The translations under genes were made by a program, and so were the position numbers. This document shows positions 1-7,762 of a DNA stretch of 35,483 bases, one piece after another (the first letter of the stretch is position 1; each line of letters begins with the position of its first letter). The DNA is from an uncultured Verrucomicrobiota bacterium. Its GTDB lineage: Bacteria; Verrucomicrobiota; Verrucomicrobiia; Limisphaerales; AAA164-E04. The stretch spans positions 1 to 35,483 of the forward strand of contig CAJXVR010000033.1 in NCBI GenBank assembly GCA_913061285.1, written 5' to 3'. The notes below the pieces were generated by a model that was not told the origin of the DNA, ran no database searches, and worked only from the letters and a program-made list of their open reading frames with translations.

Positions 1-47
1 GAGATGTAGAGAGGTCTCGTGGGCTCGGAGATGTGTATAAGAGACAG
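1..47 (+). other. Illumina Nextera library adapter left on the contig end (not genomic)
   Basis: Bases 1-5 (GAGAT) match the 3' end of the P7 primer. Bases 6-13 (GTAGAGAG) match an i7 index, which I recall as the adapter-orientation sequence of Nextera N707. Bases 14-47 match the read-2 transposase adapter, starting GTCTCGTGGGCTCGG and ending in the 19-bp Tn5 mosaic end AGATGTGTATAAGAGACAG at 29-47. The order P7 tail, index, read-2 sequence, mosaic end is exactly that of a Nextera library molecule. Genomic sequence starts at base 48, inside a gene. Any reading frame that begins before base 48 is artificial. Confidence 0.97.
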
Positions 48-663
48 GTTCTGGACGAAGCACATCTCCCGCTAACTGCATACGAGCAAATTCATCATAC
101 GGAAGATTCTGGTTCAACGCATTCACCACCCAATCACGATAACGCCAGGCATGATTGCGAATATGGTCTCGTTCGAAACCTTGACTTTCACCAAAGCGTG
201 CGACGTCCAACCAATGCCGCGCCCAACGTTCACCGTATTGCGGGGCCGATAAGACTCGTTCGACCCATGCCTCATGCGCTCTTGGGGATGGATCACCCAC
301 GAACCGGTCAACCACGTCCGACTCAGGCGGGACCCCCAGAAGATCGAAATAGAGACGTCGGATCCAAGCTTGTTTCGGCGCAGGAACAGATGCCTGCAGA
401 CCCGCTTCAGTAAGACGACGCCTCACGAACGCATCAATCGGATTTGTGCCACCGTCACGGACGCTGATGTTTGGGATCGCAGGACGGCGAAGGGATTGCA
501 ATGACCACCATTCACTTCCGGCCCGTTGGTCTCTCCTCGGTTCCCCCGAGGATTCGGCACCACGGAGTGGGCTCCAAGCCCCGGCGACACACAGACTCAC
601 GATGCTCATTAGCCATGCGAAAGGACGGCAATCAAACTCACTCTTTATGCCTCGAATGATCAT
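48..663 (-). CDS. DUF1549 (PSCyt2) / PSD-family exported protein, 3' end missing
   Basis: Reading the minus strand from the ATG at 663-661 gives 205 codons with no stop before the adapter, so this is the N-terminal part of a longer gene. Residues 14-36 form a signal peptide-like stretch (FAWLMSIVSLCVAGAW). WWSLQSLRRPAIP at 52-64 is the usual lead-in to DUF1549. The domain itself is clear: IRRLYFDLLGVPP (101-113), YGERWARHWLDVARF (143-157), RYRDWVVNALNQNLPYDEF (174-192) and QLAGD (196-200). Family members normally continue into a DUF1553 (PSD1) domain, which would lie beyond the contig edge. No N-terminal CXXCH cytochrome domain precedes DUF1549, unlike many planctomycete homologues. The biochemical function of the family is unproven, although it often sits beside DUF1501 sulfatase-like genes. 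An in-frame TGA lies a short way upstream of the chosen ATG. No clear Shine-Dalgarno is visible. Confidence 0.88.
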
Positions 664-781
664 GTCGGGGAAGATTCCAAAGACTGCGACGCGCAGCCGA
701 AACTTGCAAGCGGTAAGGGAGAAGTCCCCTCAAGCGATCGAGAATCAGGGAAGGCCCGCTCATTAGAAACAAATAACCTCC

Positions 782-819
782 TTGACGGAAAAGCACTATT
801 GTCATAGTGTCCTATGACA
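782..819 (+). promoter_or_regulatory. Candidate promoter with perfect 8-4-8 operator for the GntR/ABC operon
   Basis: TGTCATAG (800-807) and CTATGACA (812-819) are a perfect inverted repeat around the spacer TGTC. The repeat ends 19 bp before the ATG of the GntR-type regulator. A TTGACG hexamer at 782-787 could be a -35 box; a -10 box at normal spacing would fall inside the dyad. YtrA-type GntR proteins usually repress their own operon from such a site. The dyad is seen directly; the promoter and the binding protein are inferred. Confidence 0.65.
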
Positions 820-838
820 GTTAAAGAAAGAGCAACTT

Positions 839-1228
839 ATGTTGATTCGTCTCAATTATAAATCCGGCAAGGCCCCCTATCTTCAGATCGTCGATCAGGT
901 CAAGCATGCCGCAGCCTCGGGAGCACTGCGGGAAGGCGAACCGCTGCCCGCCATTCGGCCGCTCGCCGAGTCCTTGCGGATCAATCGGAATACCGTGGCC
1001 AAGGCTTACGCCGAATTGGAAAACCAGGGCGTCGTCGAGACAAAAGTGGGCAAGGGCTGCTTCATCGCTGAGAACAACACCCCGTTTAAATCGAGCGTGT
1101 GCCAAGAGATCCTCACGGAGGCCATTGATCATGCGATCGTTCAAGCCCATCACCTCCAGGTGAGCAACAAAGACTTCCAGCAGCTCGTAACCGAGCGGCT
1201 CAAACAATTCGAAAATACCAAACACTAG
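839..1228 (+). CDS. GntR-family (YtrA-type) transcriptional repressor
   Basis: This 129-aa protein has a winged helix-turn-helix at about residues 8-76, with the GntR pattern LPAIRPLAESLRINRNTVAKAY followed by the wing VVETKVGKGCFI. A short helical tail of about 50 residues follows instead of a large effector domain. This is the size and shape of the YtrA subfamily, which controls adjacent ABC transporter genes and responds to cell-envelope stress or antibiotics in the Gram-positive examples. The ATG at 839 is preceded by the A/G-rich stretch AAAGAAAGAG, a plausible ribosome site. The gene lies 5 bp upstream of the ABC ATPase gene and just downstream of a perfect palindrome at 800-819, its likely autoregulatory operator. 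The effector is unknown. Confidence 0.9.
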   Translation: MLIRLNYKSGKAPYLQIVDQVKHAAASGALREGEPLPAIRPLAESLRINRNTVAKAYAELENQGVVETKVGKGCFIAENNTPFKSSVCQEILTEAIDHAIVQAHHLQVSNKDFQQLVTERLKQFENTKH

Positions 1229-1233
1229 CGATC

Positions 1234-2154
1234 ATGGAAAACGAACAAGCCGTCATCACGATTCAGGATCTCCATCGCCAATTCGGAAAGACCGATGCCG
1301 TCAAAGGCATCAGTCTCGAAGTCAAGCGGGGACGTTGCTACGGATTCTTCGGACGCAACGGGGCAGGGAAGACAACAACGATCAAATGCCTACTCAATCT
1401 CCTCCGTCCCAGCAGAGGTAGCGTCCGCCTCTTTGGAATGGATCCACAAAAAGAAGAGGTTGCCACGAAGTCGCGACTCGCCTATGTCCCCGATCAAGTT
1501 GCCGTCTATCCCTGGATGAGCGTCGCTCAGTACTTCGAATACCTGGCCTCGTTCCGCACGCAATGGAATCGGGAACTCCAGGACAATCTCCTCCTTCGCT
1601 TCGAACTGCAACCACAGGCCAAAGCAGAATCGCTTTCGAAAGGACAAAAAATGCAGATGGCACTCATTGCAGCCCTTTGCCCAGAACCGGAGTTGCTGAT
1701 CCTCGACGAACCGACCTCCGGCCTAGATCCCCTCATTCGCAAAGAATTCATCGAAGTCGTGATTGGAGCCTACCAAGAGTCTGATCCGGAGAATCGGACG
1801 GTTCTCGTGTCAACGCACCTCATTACTGAGTTTGAAGGACTGATTGATGAATTCACCATACTCGACCAGGGCAAGATCATCTTTTCGGCGATGACTGAAC
1901 AAGCGCGATCCAAGTTCGGACGCTTCCGGGCGCGATTTCCCAATCAACCACCCACCATTAAATCGCAGCAGATCGTCACGCAAAAGCAGGACGGTCGCAA
2001 TGTCGAATTCCTCACCTACGGAGACCTCACTAATCTCCGTCAAGAAGTGGCCCAGCACGCGGCCGAAGAGACTCAGGAAGAAGCGCTGACACTTGAAGAA
2101 ATCTTTCTACTAACCGCCAAAGAACACAGCCGTTATGATCTCAATAGCAACTAA
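1234..2154 (+). CDS. ABC transporter ATP-binding protein (ABC-2 / YtrB-like)
   Basis: This 306-aa ATPase carries every ABC motif: Walker A GRNGAGKT (40-47), a Q-loop region, the signature LSKGQ (134-138), Walker B LLILDEP (154-160) and the H-loop STHL (His195). The signature has Lys-Gly rather than the common Gly-Gly, as is usual for ABC-2-type exporters. The C-terminal ~90 residues form the accessory extension often seen in this group. It is the cytoplasmic motor for the permease encoded immediately downstream, whose ATG at 2135 overlaps its 3' end by 20 bp. Together with the upstream GntR gene this is a regulator-ATPase-permease module. The substrate (drug, peptide or lipid) cannot be read from sequence. 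Confidence 0.93.
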   Translation: MENEQAVITIQDLHRQFGKTDAVKGISLEVKRGRCYGFFGRNGAGKTTTIKCLLNLLRPSRGSVRLFGMDPQKEEVATKSRLAYVPDQVAVYPWMSVAQYFEYLASFRTQWNRELQDNLLLRFELQPQAKAESLSKGQKMQMALIAALCPEPELLILDEPTSGLDPLIRKEFIEVVIGAYQESDPENRTVLVSTHLITEFEGLIDEFTILDQGKIIFSAMTEQARSKFGRFRARFPNQPPTIKSQQIVTQKQDGRNVEFLTYGDLTNLRQEVAQHAAEETQEEALTLEEIFLLTAKEHSRYDLNSN

Positions 2155-4900
2155 GAAAGAACTCCGAATGGTGCTTCCAGAATGGAGCGCTGCCATGCTA
2201 CTGGCATCAAGCCCACTCATACTGCTCTTCCTCGGAATCATCTTCGAAGCCACGAGCCCCTACAATTTCTCATCCCTAGAACTGAGCATTCTCCTCCTCG
2301 CGCTGGGATGCTCGTGGTTGGCCACTGCAGTTTTTGGAAAAGAGAACACCCATGGGACAGCTGAACTCATGTATTCGTTGCCCCTTAGCCGCAAACAGGT
2401 GTGCCTCCGCAAGGCAGGCATCGCCTTTCTTGCTCTCGGATCATCGGTAACGATATTCATCGTATGCACAATTCTGGCCAGAAACTGGCAACCCTCTGAG
2501 GGAGGACGTTTTCTGGCGTCGAGCTATGAAAAAGCGGGGTGTATTGTTTTCCTAATTACCTTTGGACCAGGACTGCTCTTCTCCGCCTTCTTCCGTAGTT
2601 TTCACGAGGCATTCTGGCTCACCATTCTTACTCCGCTCTCGATTATCGCCACTATTGGCTACATCACCGTGGAACGCTTTAAGGATAATACGGACGCCCT
2701 TTTCATTGGATCACTCTCGTTCTACGGTATTCTAGCAGCCATCCTTGCCCTCGTTTCCCTGATCCGATGGCAGGCAACGGGTCGGGCAACCCAGAACATC
2801 GTTTTTAGACTCCCTCAATGGGTAGCCAAGACATCCCAAGGCAAGAGAGCCACGAGACCGAACCGGAGCATGCTCACGATGCTCATTCTAAAAGAGCTGC
2901 GGATTCATCAAATCAGCATCGCCATCACCTTCACCTTCTCTACGATCTACGCGGCCTTCATATACATCACAAACGCAAATGAGTGGAAATCTCTAATTAG
3001 CCTCGATGACGCAACGATGCTGCGATCATTTTGGTTGCTCGTTCCGGCGTCCATCGGCGCCTCAGCGATCTCGGAAGAACGGGCAATGGGTGTCTCTGCT
3101 TGGCAAAGCACCCTCCCCGCGTCAACCCGCCTTCAGTGGTTCATCAAGCTCAGCACGGCACTAGTGCTCGGCCTAATCCTTGGTGGTGTCGCCCCCTTGC
3201 CACTTGACTATTACTTCTTATCAAGAGCTGACATGGTTGATACTTCCCGTCAGATCACAGCGTTGCAATATCTCAATCTCTTCCTGATTACCTGGTTTGG
3301 CCCTGTTGTAGCGACGCTCATCGGATTCTTTGCCTCATCGTACTGCAGGAATTTGCTTCAATCCCTCCTCCTTACGGCTGCCATAAGTCTCATGCTATCC
3401 ATACAGATGATCATCCTTACAGGCCGCTATATCGAAAGCTACTCCTTTGAACCATGGCTCCTTATTGGACTGGTCATGCTCATAACGATCGCCCCAATTC
3501 TCGTCTATCGTTCATTCAAGAACTACGCATCACCGAGTCATCTAAGCCCCGTGGCATGGTTCATATTAGGGATGGGGATCGTTACCACACTTTCGACCTT
3601 CGTCATCTCCTCCCTCGCGTTCAGTCGCTTTTGGGACGATTGGAGCCCTAAGCCCGCTATTGTCCAACGAGAAGCCGCTCCCATTGTTGAAGGAAAAATC
3701 ATACTCCACCAATGGGGTTTCACGATTCTCAATAGCCAAGGGAGACTATTCCGTCTATCAGAGTGGCCCGGAAGAACATCACAGGAACGGGTGCTCGCAG
3801 CTCATCCGATTGGGCCAGAGAAAACCTGGAAGTCGGTAATTCCGACGACAAAACGCTATTTCGCAATCACTACCACCGGAGAGTTTTGGTCCTTCGCTCC
3901 AGAAAAGACCGACACTCGAGCGATCAATAACGAAGCACCCCCATTGAGATTCGAGTCTGATATCCCTTGGAAAGAACTTCATCACTACACCCCCTCCAAA
4001 CCTTTCAAGGGCAATAAATACCTTCTTGCACTCAAGACTGACGGCTCACTGTACCAAGCTGAGCTTTCTCAACAGAGTGAACTTGTGACTCCCTGGAGAC
4101 TTTTGCCGATAGAACAACGCTTCAGCACCATCAAGCCTGTGGACACGAATCACTGGGTTGCAATCACCCTAGGTGGCCAATTGGCGATGATCGGGGGCGA
4201 TCCCATGAACCTCCTGACGATCCCTCTAGAACGCGATGATTCCGATCCCGCACTCTACCCAGTCACCATTGTCGACTCGTCCACTGACTGGCACACGATC
4301 TATCAGCACCGTGACGCAATCGCATTGCCAGCCTCAGGCTATCCCCTTTCGGAAACCGAGTCATTCAACTCATCGAGCAATTGGAGAGATGTTTCCCCAA
4401 TGATCTTCGAGAAAACCGACGGATCCATCTGGGCCCCTCAATGGCTCGCTACCACCTACCTAGGGCAGTTTTCGGCAGACGCCCCGCTTGATCGTAGACT
4501 CGTAGAAATCTCAAAAAACGACTGGCTCGTCACAACTCGGGCAAAGCGAACAATCTTCTCGCCCAGCAGTCAAACAGCGATCCGGAAAGACCAGTCCCTT
4601 TGGAACGTCAATCGCCGCTATCATTTCAACCGCCGGCACCTATCCATTCTCCCCCACCTAAATGTGGAAACCATTGATTCGAATTCACTTAGCGAGCGTA
4701 CCGACTGGGTTTCCATAGAACGGTTTTTTTCTGAAAACACTACAGTGGGTCTAACGGAGAATGACATCCTGTGGACCTGGGGGAGGCCACTCGAAGAGCT
4801 TATTCCCATGAAAAACCAACACCAAAACTACATTCGCCTCTTGCCCCATCCACAAACCCCTCGACCGATCTTTGATATGCGCAACGGCAAGTCACTCTAG
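2135..4900 (+). CDS. Double ABC-2 permease fused to a C-terminal RCC1-like beta-propeller
   Basis: This 921-aa protein has two ABC-2 permease halves. Each opens with the amphipathic motif KKEL/LKEL (about residues 7 and 254) and has roughly six hydrophobic segments; a final TM segment lies at about 473-497. The remaining ~420 residues are soluble. From about 565 to 885 they contain around seven units of ~45 residues resembling RCC1 blades, with an aromatic-rich start (TWKSV, PWKEL, DWHTI, NWRDV, DWVSI) and a strand like FAITTTGEFWSF, LLALKTDGSLY or NDILWTWG. An odd number of TM segments would put the propeller on the periplasmic side. One permease per ATPase is expected here, because both halves are in one chain. 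Permease halves are common; the fused propeller is unusual. The propeller call rests on repeat pattern only, and its ligand is unknown. The start overlaps the ATPase gene by 20 bp, indicating translational coupling. Confidence 0.85.
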   Translation: MISIATKKELRMVLPEWSAAMLLASSPLILLFLGIIFEATSPYNFSSLELSILLLALGCSWLATAVFGKENTHGTAELMYSLPLSRKQVCLRKAGIAFLALGSSVTIFIVCTILARNWQPSEGGRFLASSYEKAGCIVFLITFGPGLLFSAFFRSFHEAFWLTILTPLSIIATIGYITVERFKDNTDALFIGSLSFYGILAAILALVSLIRWQATGRATQNIVFRLPQWVAKTSQGKRATRPNRSMLTMLILKELRIHQISIAITFTFSTIYAAFIYITNANEWKSLISLDDATMLRSFWLLVPASIGASAISEERAMGVSAWQSTLPASTRLQWFIKLSTALVLGLILGGVAPLPLDYYFLSRADMVDTSRQITALQYLNLFLITWFGPVVATLIGFFASSYCRNLLQSLLLTAAISLMLSIQMIILTGRYIESYSFEPWLLIGLVMLITIAPILVYRSFKNYASPSHLSPVAWFILGMGIVTTLSTFVISSLAFSRFWDDWSPKPAIVQREAAPIVEGKIILHQWGFTILNSQGRLFRLSEWPGRTSQERVLAAHPIGPEKTWKSVIPTTKRYFAITTTGEFWSFAPEKTDTRAINNEAPPLRFESDIPWKELHHYTPSKPFKGNKYLLALKTDGSLYQAELSQQSELVTPWRLLPIEQRFSTIKPVDTNHWVAITLGGQLAMIGGDPMNLLTIPLERDDSDPALYPVTIVDSSTDWHTIYQHRDAIALPASGYPLSETESFNSSSNWRDVSPMIFEKTDGSIWAPQWLATTYLGQFSADAPLDRRLVEISKNDWLVTTRAKRTIFSPSSQTAIRKDQSLWNVNRRYHFNRRHLSILPHLNVETIDSNSLSERTDWVSIERFFSENTTVGLTENDILWTWGRPLEELIPMKNQHQNYIRLLPHPQTPRPIFDMRNGKSL

Positions 4901-5041
4901 CTGCGGTTTCCGTTCAGCGAGAATTCGATCGAACTCAGAAAAATCGTGAAAGGTTCTTCATTCTAGCGGGAATATCCTTGTGGGCACCTTACTCGGGCTG
5001 AAAACGCCTGGAGCAAGGAGCCCCCAATCAAGGAGTTCGCC

Positions 5042-5284
5042 GTGAAACTGTATCAGAAAGTCTCATCAACCGATTTTTGGATTGTCGTATCCATATGCCT
5101 CCTTCTCGGCACTTCACTCGCCGCCAAAAAATGGCACGAAAGCCAATATGATCGTCTCGAAAAAACGAAAAACAAGACGAGGCACGAGACCAGAAACCAC
5201 TCCGATTCAGTGAACCACCATTTCGCAATGAGCAATGGCAACAAGAGGAACAACCTCGTCCGAAAGAACCGGAGTGGCGCCTGA
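5042..5284 (+). CDS. Small single-TM hypothetical protein, possibly frameshifted
   Basis: The GTG at 5042 has a good Shine-Dalgarno, AAGGAG at 5030-5035, six bases upstream. The product (80 aa) starts with a short basic segment, then one hydrophobic segment (FWIVVSICLLLGTSLAA, about 12-28), then a very polar tail rich in K, N, H and R. It resembles a membrane-anchored small protein, but I recognise no family. The tail may be wrong. From about 5149 the -1 frame is open to a TGA ending at 5388 and reads as a more protein-like Q/E/P-rich segment ending in EPEWRLITIGGNAQLLQP. The A-rich run at about 5158-5176 lies where the frames could exchange. The intact product would then have about 115 residues. 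Confidence 0.45.
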   Translation: MKLYQKVSSTDFWIVVSICLLLGTSLAAKKWHESQYDRLEKTKNKTRHETRNHSDSVNHHFAMSNGNKRNNLVRKNRSGA

Positions 5285-5319
5285 TCACTATCGGAGGAAA
5301 CGCCCAACTTCTGCAACCC

Positions 5320-6678
5320 CTAGCGCCGTCGGCTTCGCTGTTCCACCGCCTCAAGATATCGAGCAACATTGCTGCGGGACTCGATTGATTGCGCTCGACG
5401 AAGGAAATCAACGGCGGAGCCAAAGGCCCGCCGCGCGACGGACAGCCGCCCCAGCCCGATCAGAGCATCCACCTCAACCTCCGAAACCGACCGAGCCAGA
5501 TCGAAATATCGCTCGGCTTGGTCGAAGTCACTCTCCCCAAAAAAGTACTCTCCAAGCGTGAGTAGCACTTCCCCATTCAAAGGATCCGAGGTGAGGATCG
5601 CCTTAAGAGCCGCTACGGCTCCTTCAGCATCGCCAATCGCCAACTCGACCTTGGCCGATGCGAGCGAGATCAGTGATCGGTTCTTCTCTGACAACGATTC
5701 TAGCGTCAGATTCCCCAAAGCCTCTAAATACTGTCTCGAGGAATCATAGAGGCGACGCGCCAACAGGCCCTCCAACGGGCGAATAAGATCGTCTTCTACA
5801 ACGGACCGTTGGAGCCGGAGCCCTTGGAGATAGGCCGAGATCGCCAGAGACTCAAGATCTTCCCCAAGGTAGAGGTCCCCCAAAAGGGCAAAGCTCTGCC
5901 ATGTCCCCTTATCGTTGTCGGCAAGTAATTGTAGATTTGCGATCGCCTGATCCCTTCGTCCCGTCTCGACAAACGCGTTCGCCTGCAACAACCAGAAATC
6001 AACATCGTTGGGATACTCGCGAATCAATTCATCGAACAAGGCAATTGCTAAAGCATGCTGTTGCGTTTGCATCAAACAATGGGCCTGGCCACGCCGAAAA
6101 TCGAGGCTGTCTGGCTCAAACATTCGCGCCATACGATATGCAGAGAGCCCGGACTCATACTTTTCAGCAAGCAAATAACAATAGCCTAGCAAGCCGTAGG
6201 CTTGAGCATCGCCCCCACCCAATTCGATGACTTTGAGCAGTGGTGCGACCGCTTGATCATAGCGACTCCGCTGAACCTGAGTCAGCGCCAAGGTTCGATA
6301 GGCGCGACGAAAGGCAGGAAATTTTCGAACCGCATTTTGAAGCGCCGTCTCAGCGGACGAATAATCACGCAACTGATAGTGAAGGTTGCCGAGGAGAAAA
6401 TCAAAAGCGGCATTCGAATCTGAAGTCATCGACTGCCGCACGAGATCAATCGCTTGGCGCGGAGAATTGGCCAAGAGTGGCGCCACTTTTTGGTACAACG
6501 GGCGTTCTCTACTTGTAAGTTTGGGCTCAATGGCCTCGTTGACGCCATAGGAAGCAAGAAAGCGCCGTTTGAATTGAGCACTGTTGGGATCGGAATCACT
6601 GAGCGAGAAAACCGCGCCGACAGACTCAGGGGCGTGCAACAAGAGACTTAACAAGAAACTATGCAATAGGACCTTCAT
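5320..6678 (-). CDS. Exported TPR protein, last gene of the TonB-system operon
   Basis: This 452-aa protein begins with a signal peptide (MKVLLHSFLLSLLLHAPESVGA) followed by repeated helical TPR units over most of its length. Examples include FDFLLGNLHYQLRDYSSAE, AYGLLGYCYLLAEKYESG and VLLTLGEYFFGESDFDQAE. TPR arrays bind other proteins. A periplasmic TPR protein is a regular last member of DUF3450-ExbB-ExbD-TonB gene sets in Gram-negative bacteria, where it probably helps the energised complex engage its outer-membrane target. The ATG at 6678 lies 2 bp after the TonB stop, so the two are very likely cotranslated. The end overlaps the -1 frame of the small gene on the other strand but not its annotated frame. 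The specific partner is unknown. Confidence 0.9.
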   Translation of the reverse strand: MKVLLHSFLLSLLLHAPESVGAVFSLSDSDPNSAQFKRRFLASYGVNEAIEPKLTSRERPLYQKVAPLLANSPRQAIDLVRQSMTSDSNAAFDFLLGNLHYQLRDYSSAETALQNAVRKFPAFRRAYRTLALTQVQRSRYDQAVAPLLKVIELGGGDAQAYGLLGYCYLLAEKYESGLSAYRMARMFEPDSLDFRRGQAHCLMQTQQHALAIALFDELIREYPNDVDFWLLQANAFVETGRRDQAIANLQLLADNDKGTWQSFALLGDLYLGEDLESLAISAYLQGLRLQRSVVEDDLIRPLEGLLARRLYDSSRQYLEALGNLTLESLSEKNRSLISLASAKVELAIGDAEGAVAALKAILTSDPLNGEVLLTLGEYFFGESDFDQAERYFDLARSVSEVEVDALIGLGRLSVARRAFGSAVDFLRRAQSIESRSNVARYLEAVEQRSRRR

Positions 6679-6680
6679 TC

Positions 6681-7358
6681 TTATCGAGGAGCTCGGAGCG
6701 TTAGAGGAAAACGAGCCCGCACTTGAACCGCCCTTCCGTCGACCTTCGTGACCGTAAAACGAGCTTGGCGCACCGCACGTAATGCTTCTTGATCAACCTT
6801 GGGATGCGGCACGCTTGATGAGATAACTCGAACAGGTTTGGTTCTGCCCTCTCGATCAATCAGAACTTCGACGACCACCTTAATTTCCTTCACACCACGC
6901 CGGGCCAACTCAGGAGGAAACTTGAGTCGGATTTGTCGAGCATTCACCAAACTCGGCGGCTGCGCTAACTCATCGAAGTCAAAGACATCTTGGATGGCAG
7001 CCACCACGTCAAGGGCCACATCAAAACGCATCGACTGAACCCCCATCGACAAGGCTTCACCGATGCCTGGATTAAGAGACACTTCAAGCTGGCTCAGTTC
7101 CATTGCAGGCGGCTCCTGCTCAAACTCGGCCAAGGCCTCTTCCGCTCGTTGCGCTGGAGGCTCCTCCTCCAAGACAGGAGGATCTGGAGGAGGCGGAAGC
7201 GTTACGACTTCGCGATAATCCAAGACTGCGTCTGGCACCCCTTGGATCGATTGCGTCAAGGGAATAACCAGGAAGAGGCAAACTGCCATAAAGACCGCCC
7301 CAACGAAGGCCAACAAGGGAGAGCGTTTGAGATTCGACTGGGGGAAACTCGCAGGCAC
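6681..7358 (-). CDS. tonB: TonB-family energy transducer
   Basis: This 225-aa protein has a short cytoplasmic N-terminus, one TM anchor (LLAFVGAVFMAVCLFLVIPL, about 15-34) and a proline/glutamate-rich periplasmic spacer with VTLPPPPDPPVLEEEPP. Its C-terminal TonB domain includes VVVEVLIDREGRTKPVRVI and a final strand of the form VRARFPLTL. It transmits proton-motive force from the ExbB-ExbD motor to outer-membrane receptors. The start is GTG at 7358, sharing its G with the ExbD stop (TAG/GTG). The spacer is short, as in Vibrio TonB2-type proteins rather than E. coli TonB. No TonB-dependent receptor is encoded in the window. Confidence 0.94.
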   Translation of the reverse strand: MPASFPQSNLKRSPLLAFVGAVFMAVCLFLVIPLTQSIQGVPDAVLDYREVVTLPPPPDPPVLEEEPPAQRAEEALAEFEQEPPAMELSQLEVSLNPGIGEALSMGVQSMRFDVALDVVAAIQDVFDFDELAQPPSLVNARQIRLKFPPELARRGVKEIKVVVEVLIDREGRTKPVRVISSSVPHPKVDQEALRAVRQARFTVTKVDGRAVQVRARFPLTLRAPR

Positions 7359-7762
7359 TATTGTCTCGTAGCTAGATGAATTTGCTTCGCTCCCGCTAAG
7401 GCCGCCTCATCGTGGACCCGAGTGTACATTTCAATCGCTGCGCCCTTATCCGCCTGTACGATAACCGGCTGCTGTTGCTGCTTCAACAAACGCTTTACCA
7501 CACCGCGAACACCGCGAACGCCGATCTCACTGCCTCCGTAGACCACTTTTCCATCCTCGGTAAGGGCAATCAGAATAGATTGCTTCTCAAGATCGGAAGC
7601 TGAGGCAGATTGAGGACGCTGAATATCCACTCCGGTTTCCTCAACGAAAACGGTAGTCACGATGAAGAAAATGAGCAAGATGAAGACAATATCAATCAAC
7701 GGCGAAACATTGATCTCATCCTTTGCTCCCGGATCACTAAAAAGTAATTTACGCTCTCTCAT
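7358..7762 (-). CDS. exbD: ExbD/TolR biopolymer transport protein
   Basis: This 134-aa protein has the ExbD layout: a cytoplasmic N-terminus ending in INVSPLIDIVFILLIFFIV, where the Asp of PLIDIVF is the conserved proton-carrying residue of the single TM helix, and then a small periplasmic alpha/beta domain with the VQADKGA motif. It forms the stator/rotor core with the ExbB-like subunits. The ATG at 7762 overlaps the ExbB stop in an ATGA arrangement, and the stop overlaps the TonB GTG, so all three are translationally coupled. Confidence 0.95.
   Translation of the reverse strand: MRERKLLFSDPGAKDEINVSPLIDIVFILLIFFIVTTVFVEETGVDIQRPQSASASDLEKQSILIALTEDGKVVYGGSEIGVRGVRGVVKRLLKQQQQPVIVQADKGAAIEMYTRVHDEAALAGAKQIHLATRQ

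Noticed and set aside
33..413. 126-aa plus-strand frame beginning in the adapter
   Set aside because: Its start codon lies in the Nextera sequence and it runs antisense through the DUF1549 gene.
446..766. Overlapping plus-strand frames over 274-766
   Set aside because: They are antisense to a clear DUF1549 gene or its upstream region and have no protein-like features.
821..1225. 134-aa minus-strand frame opposite the GntR gene
   Set aside because: The GntR gene on the plus strand has diagnostic motifs and a ribosome site; this is its antisense shadow.
5156..5176. Programmed -1 slippery heptamer (A AAA AAC) in the small gene
   Set aside because: The heptamer is not in the correct phase relative to the GTG frame, and no downstream pseudoknot is evident. 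An indel is a simpler explanation.
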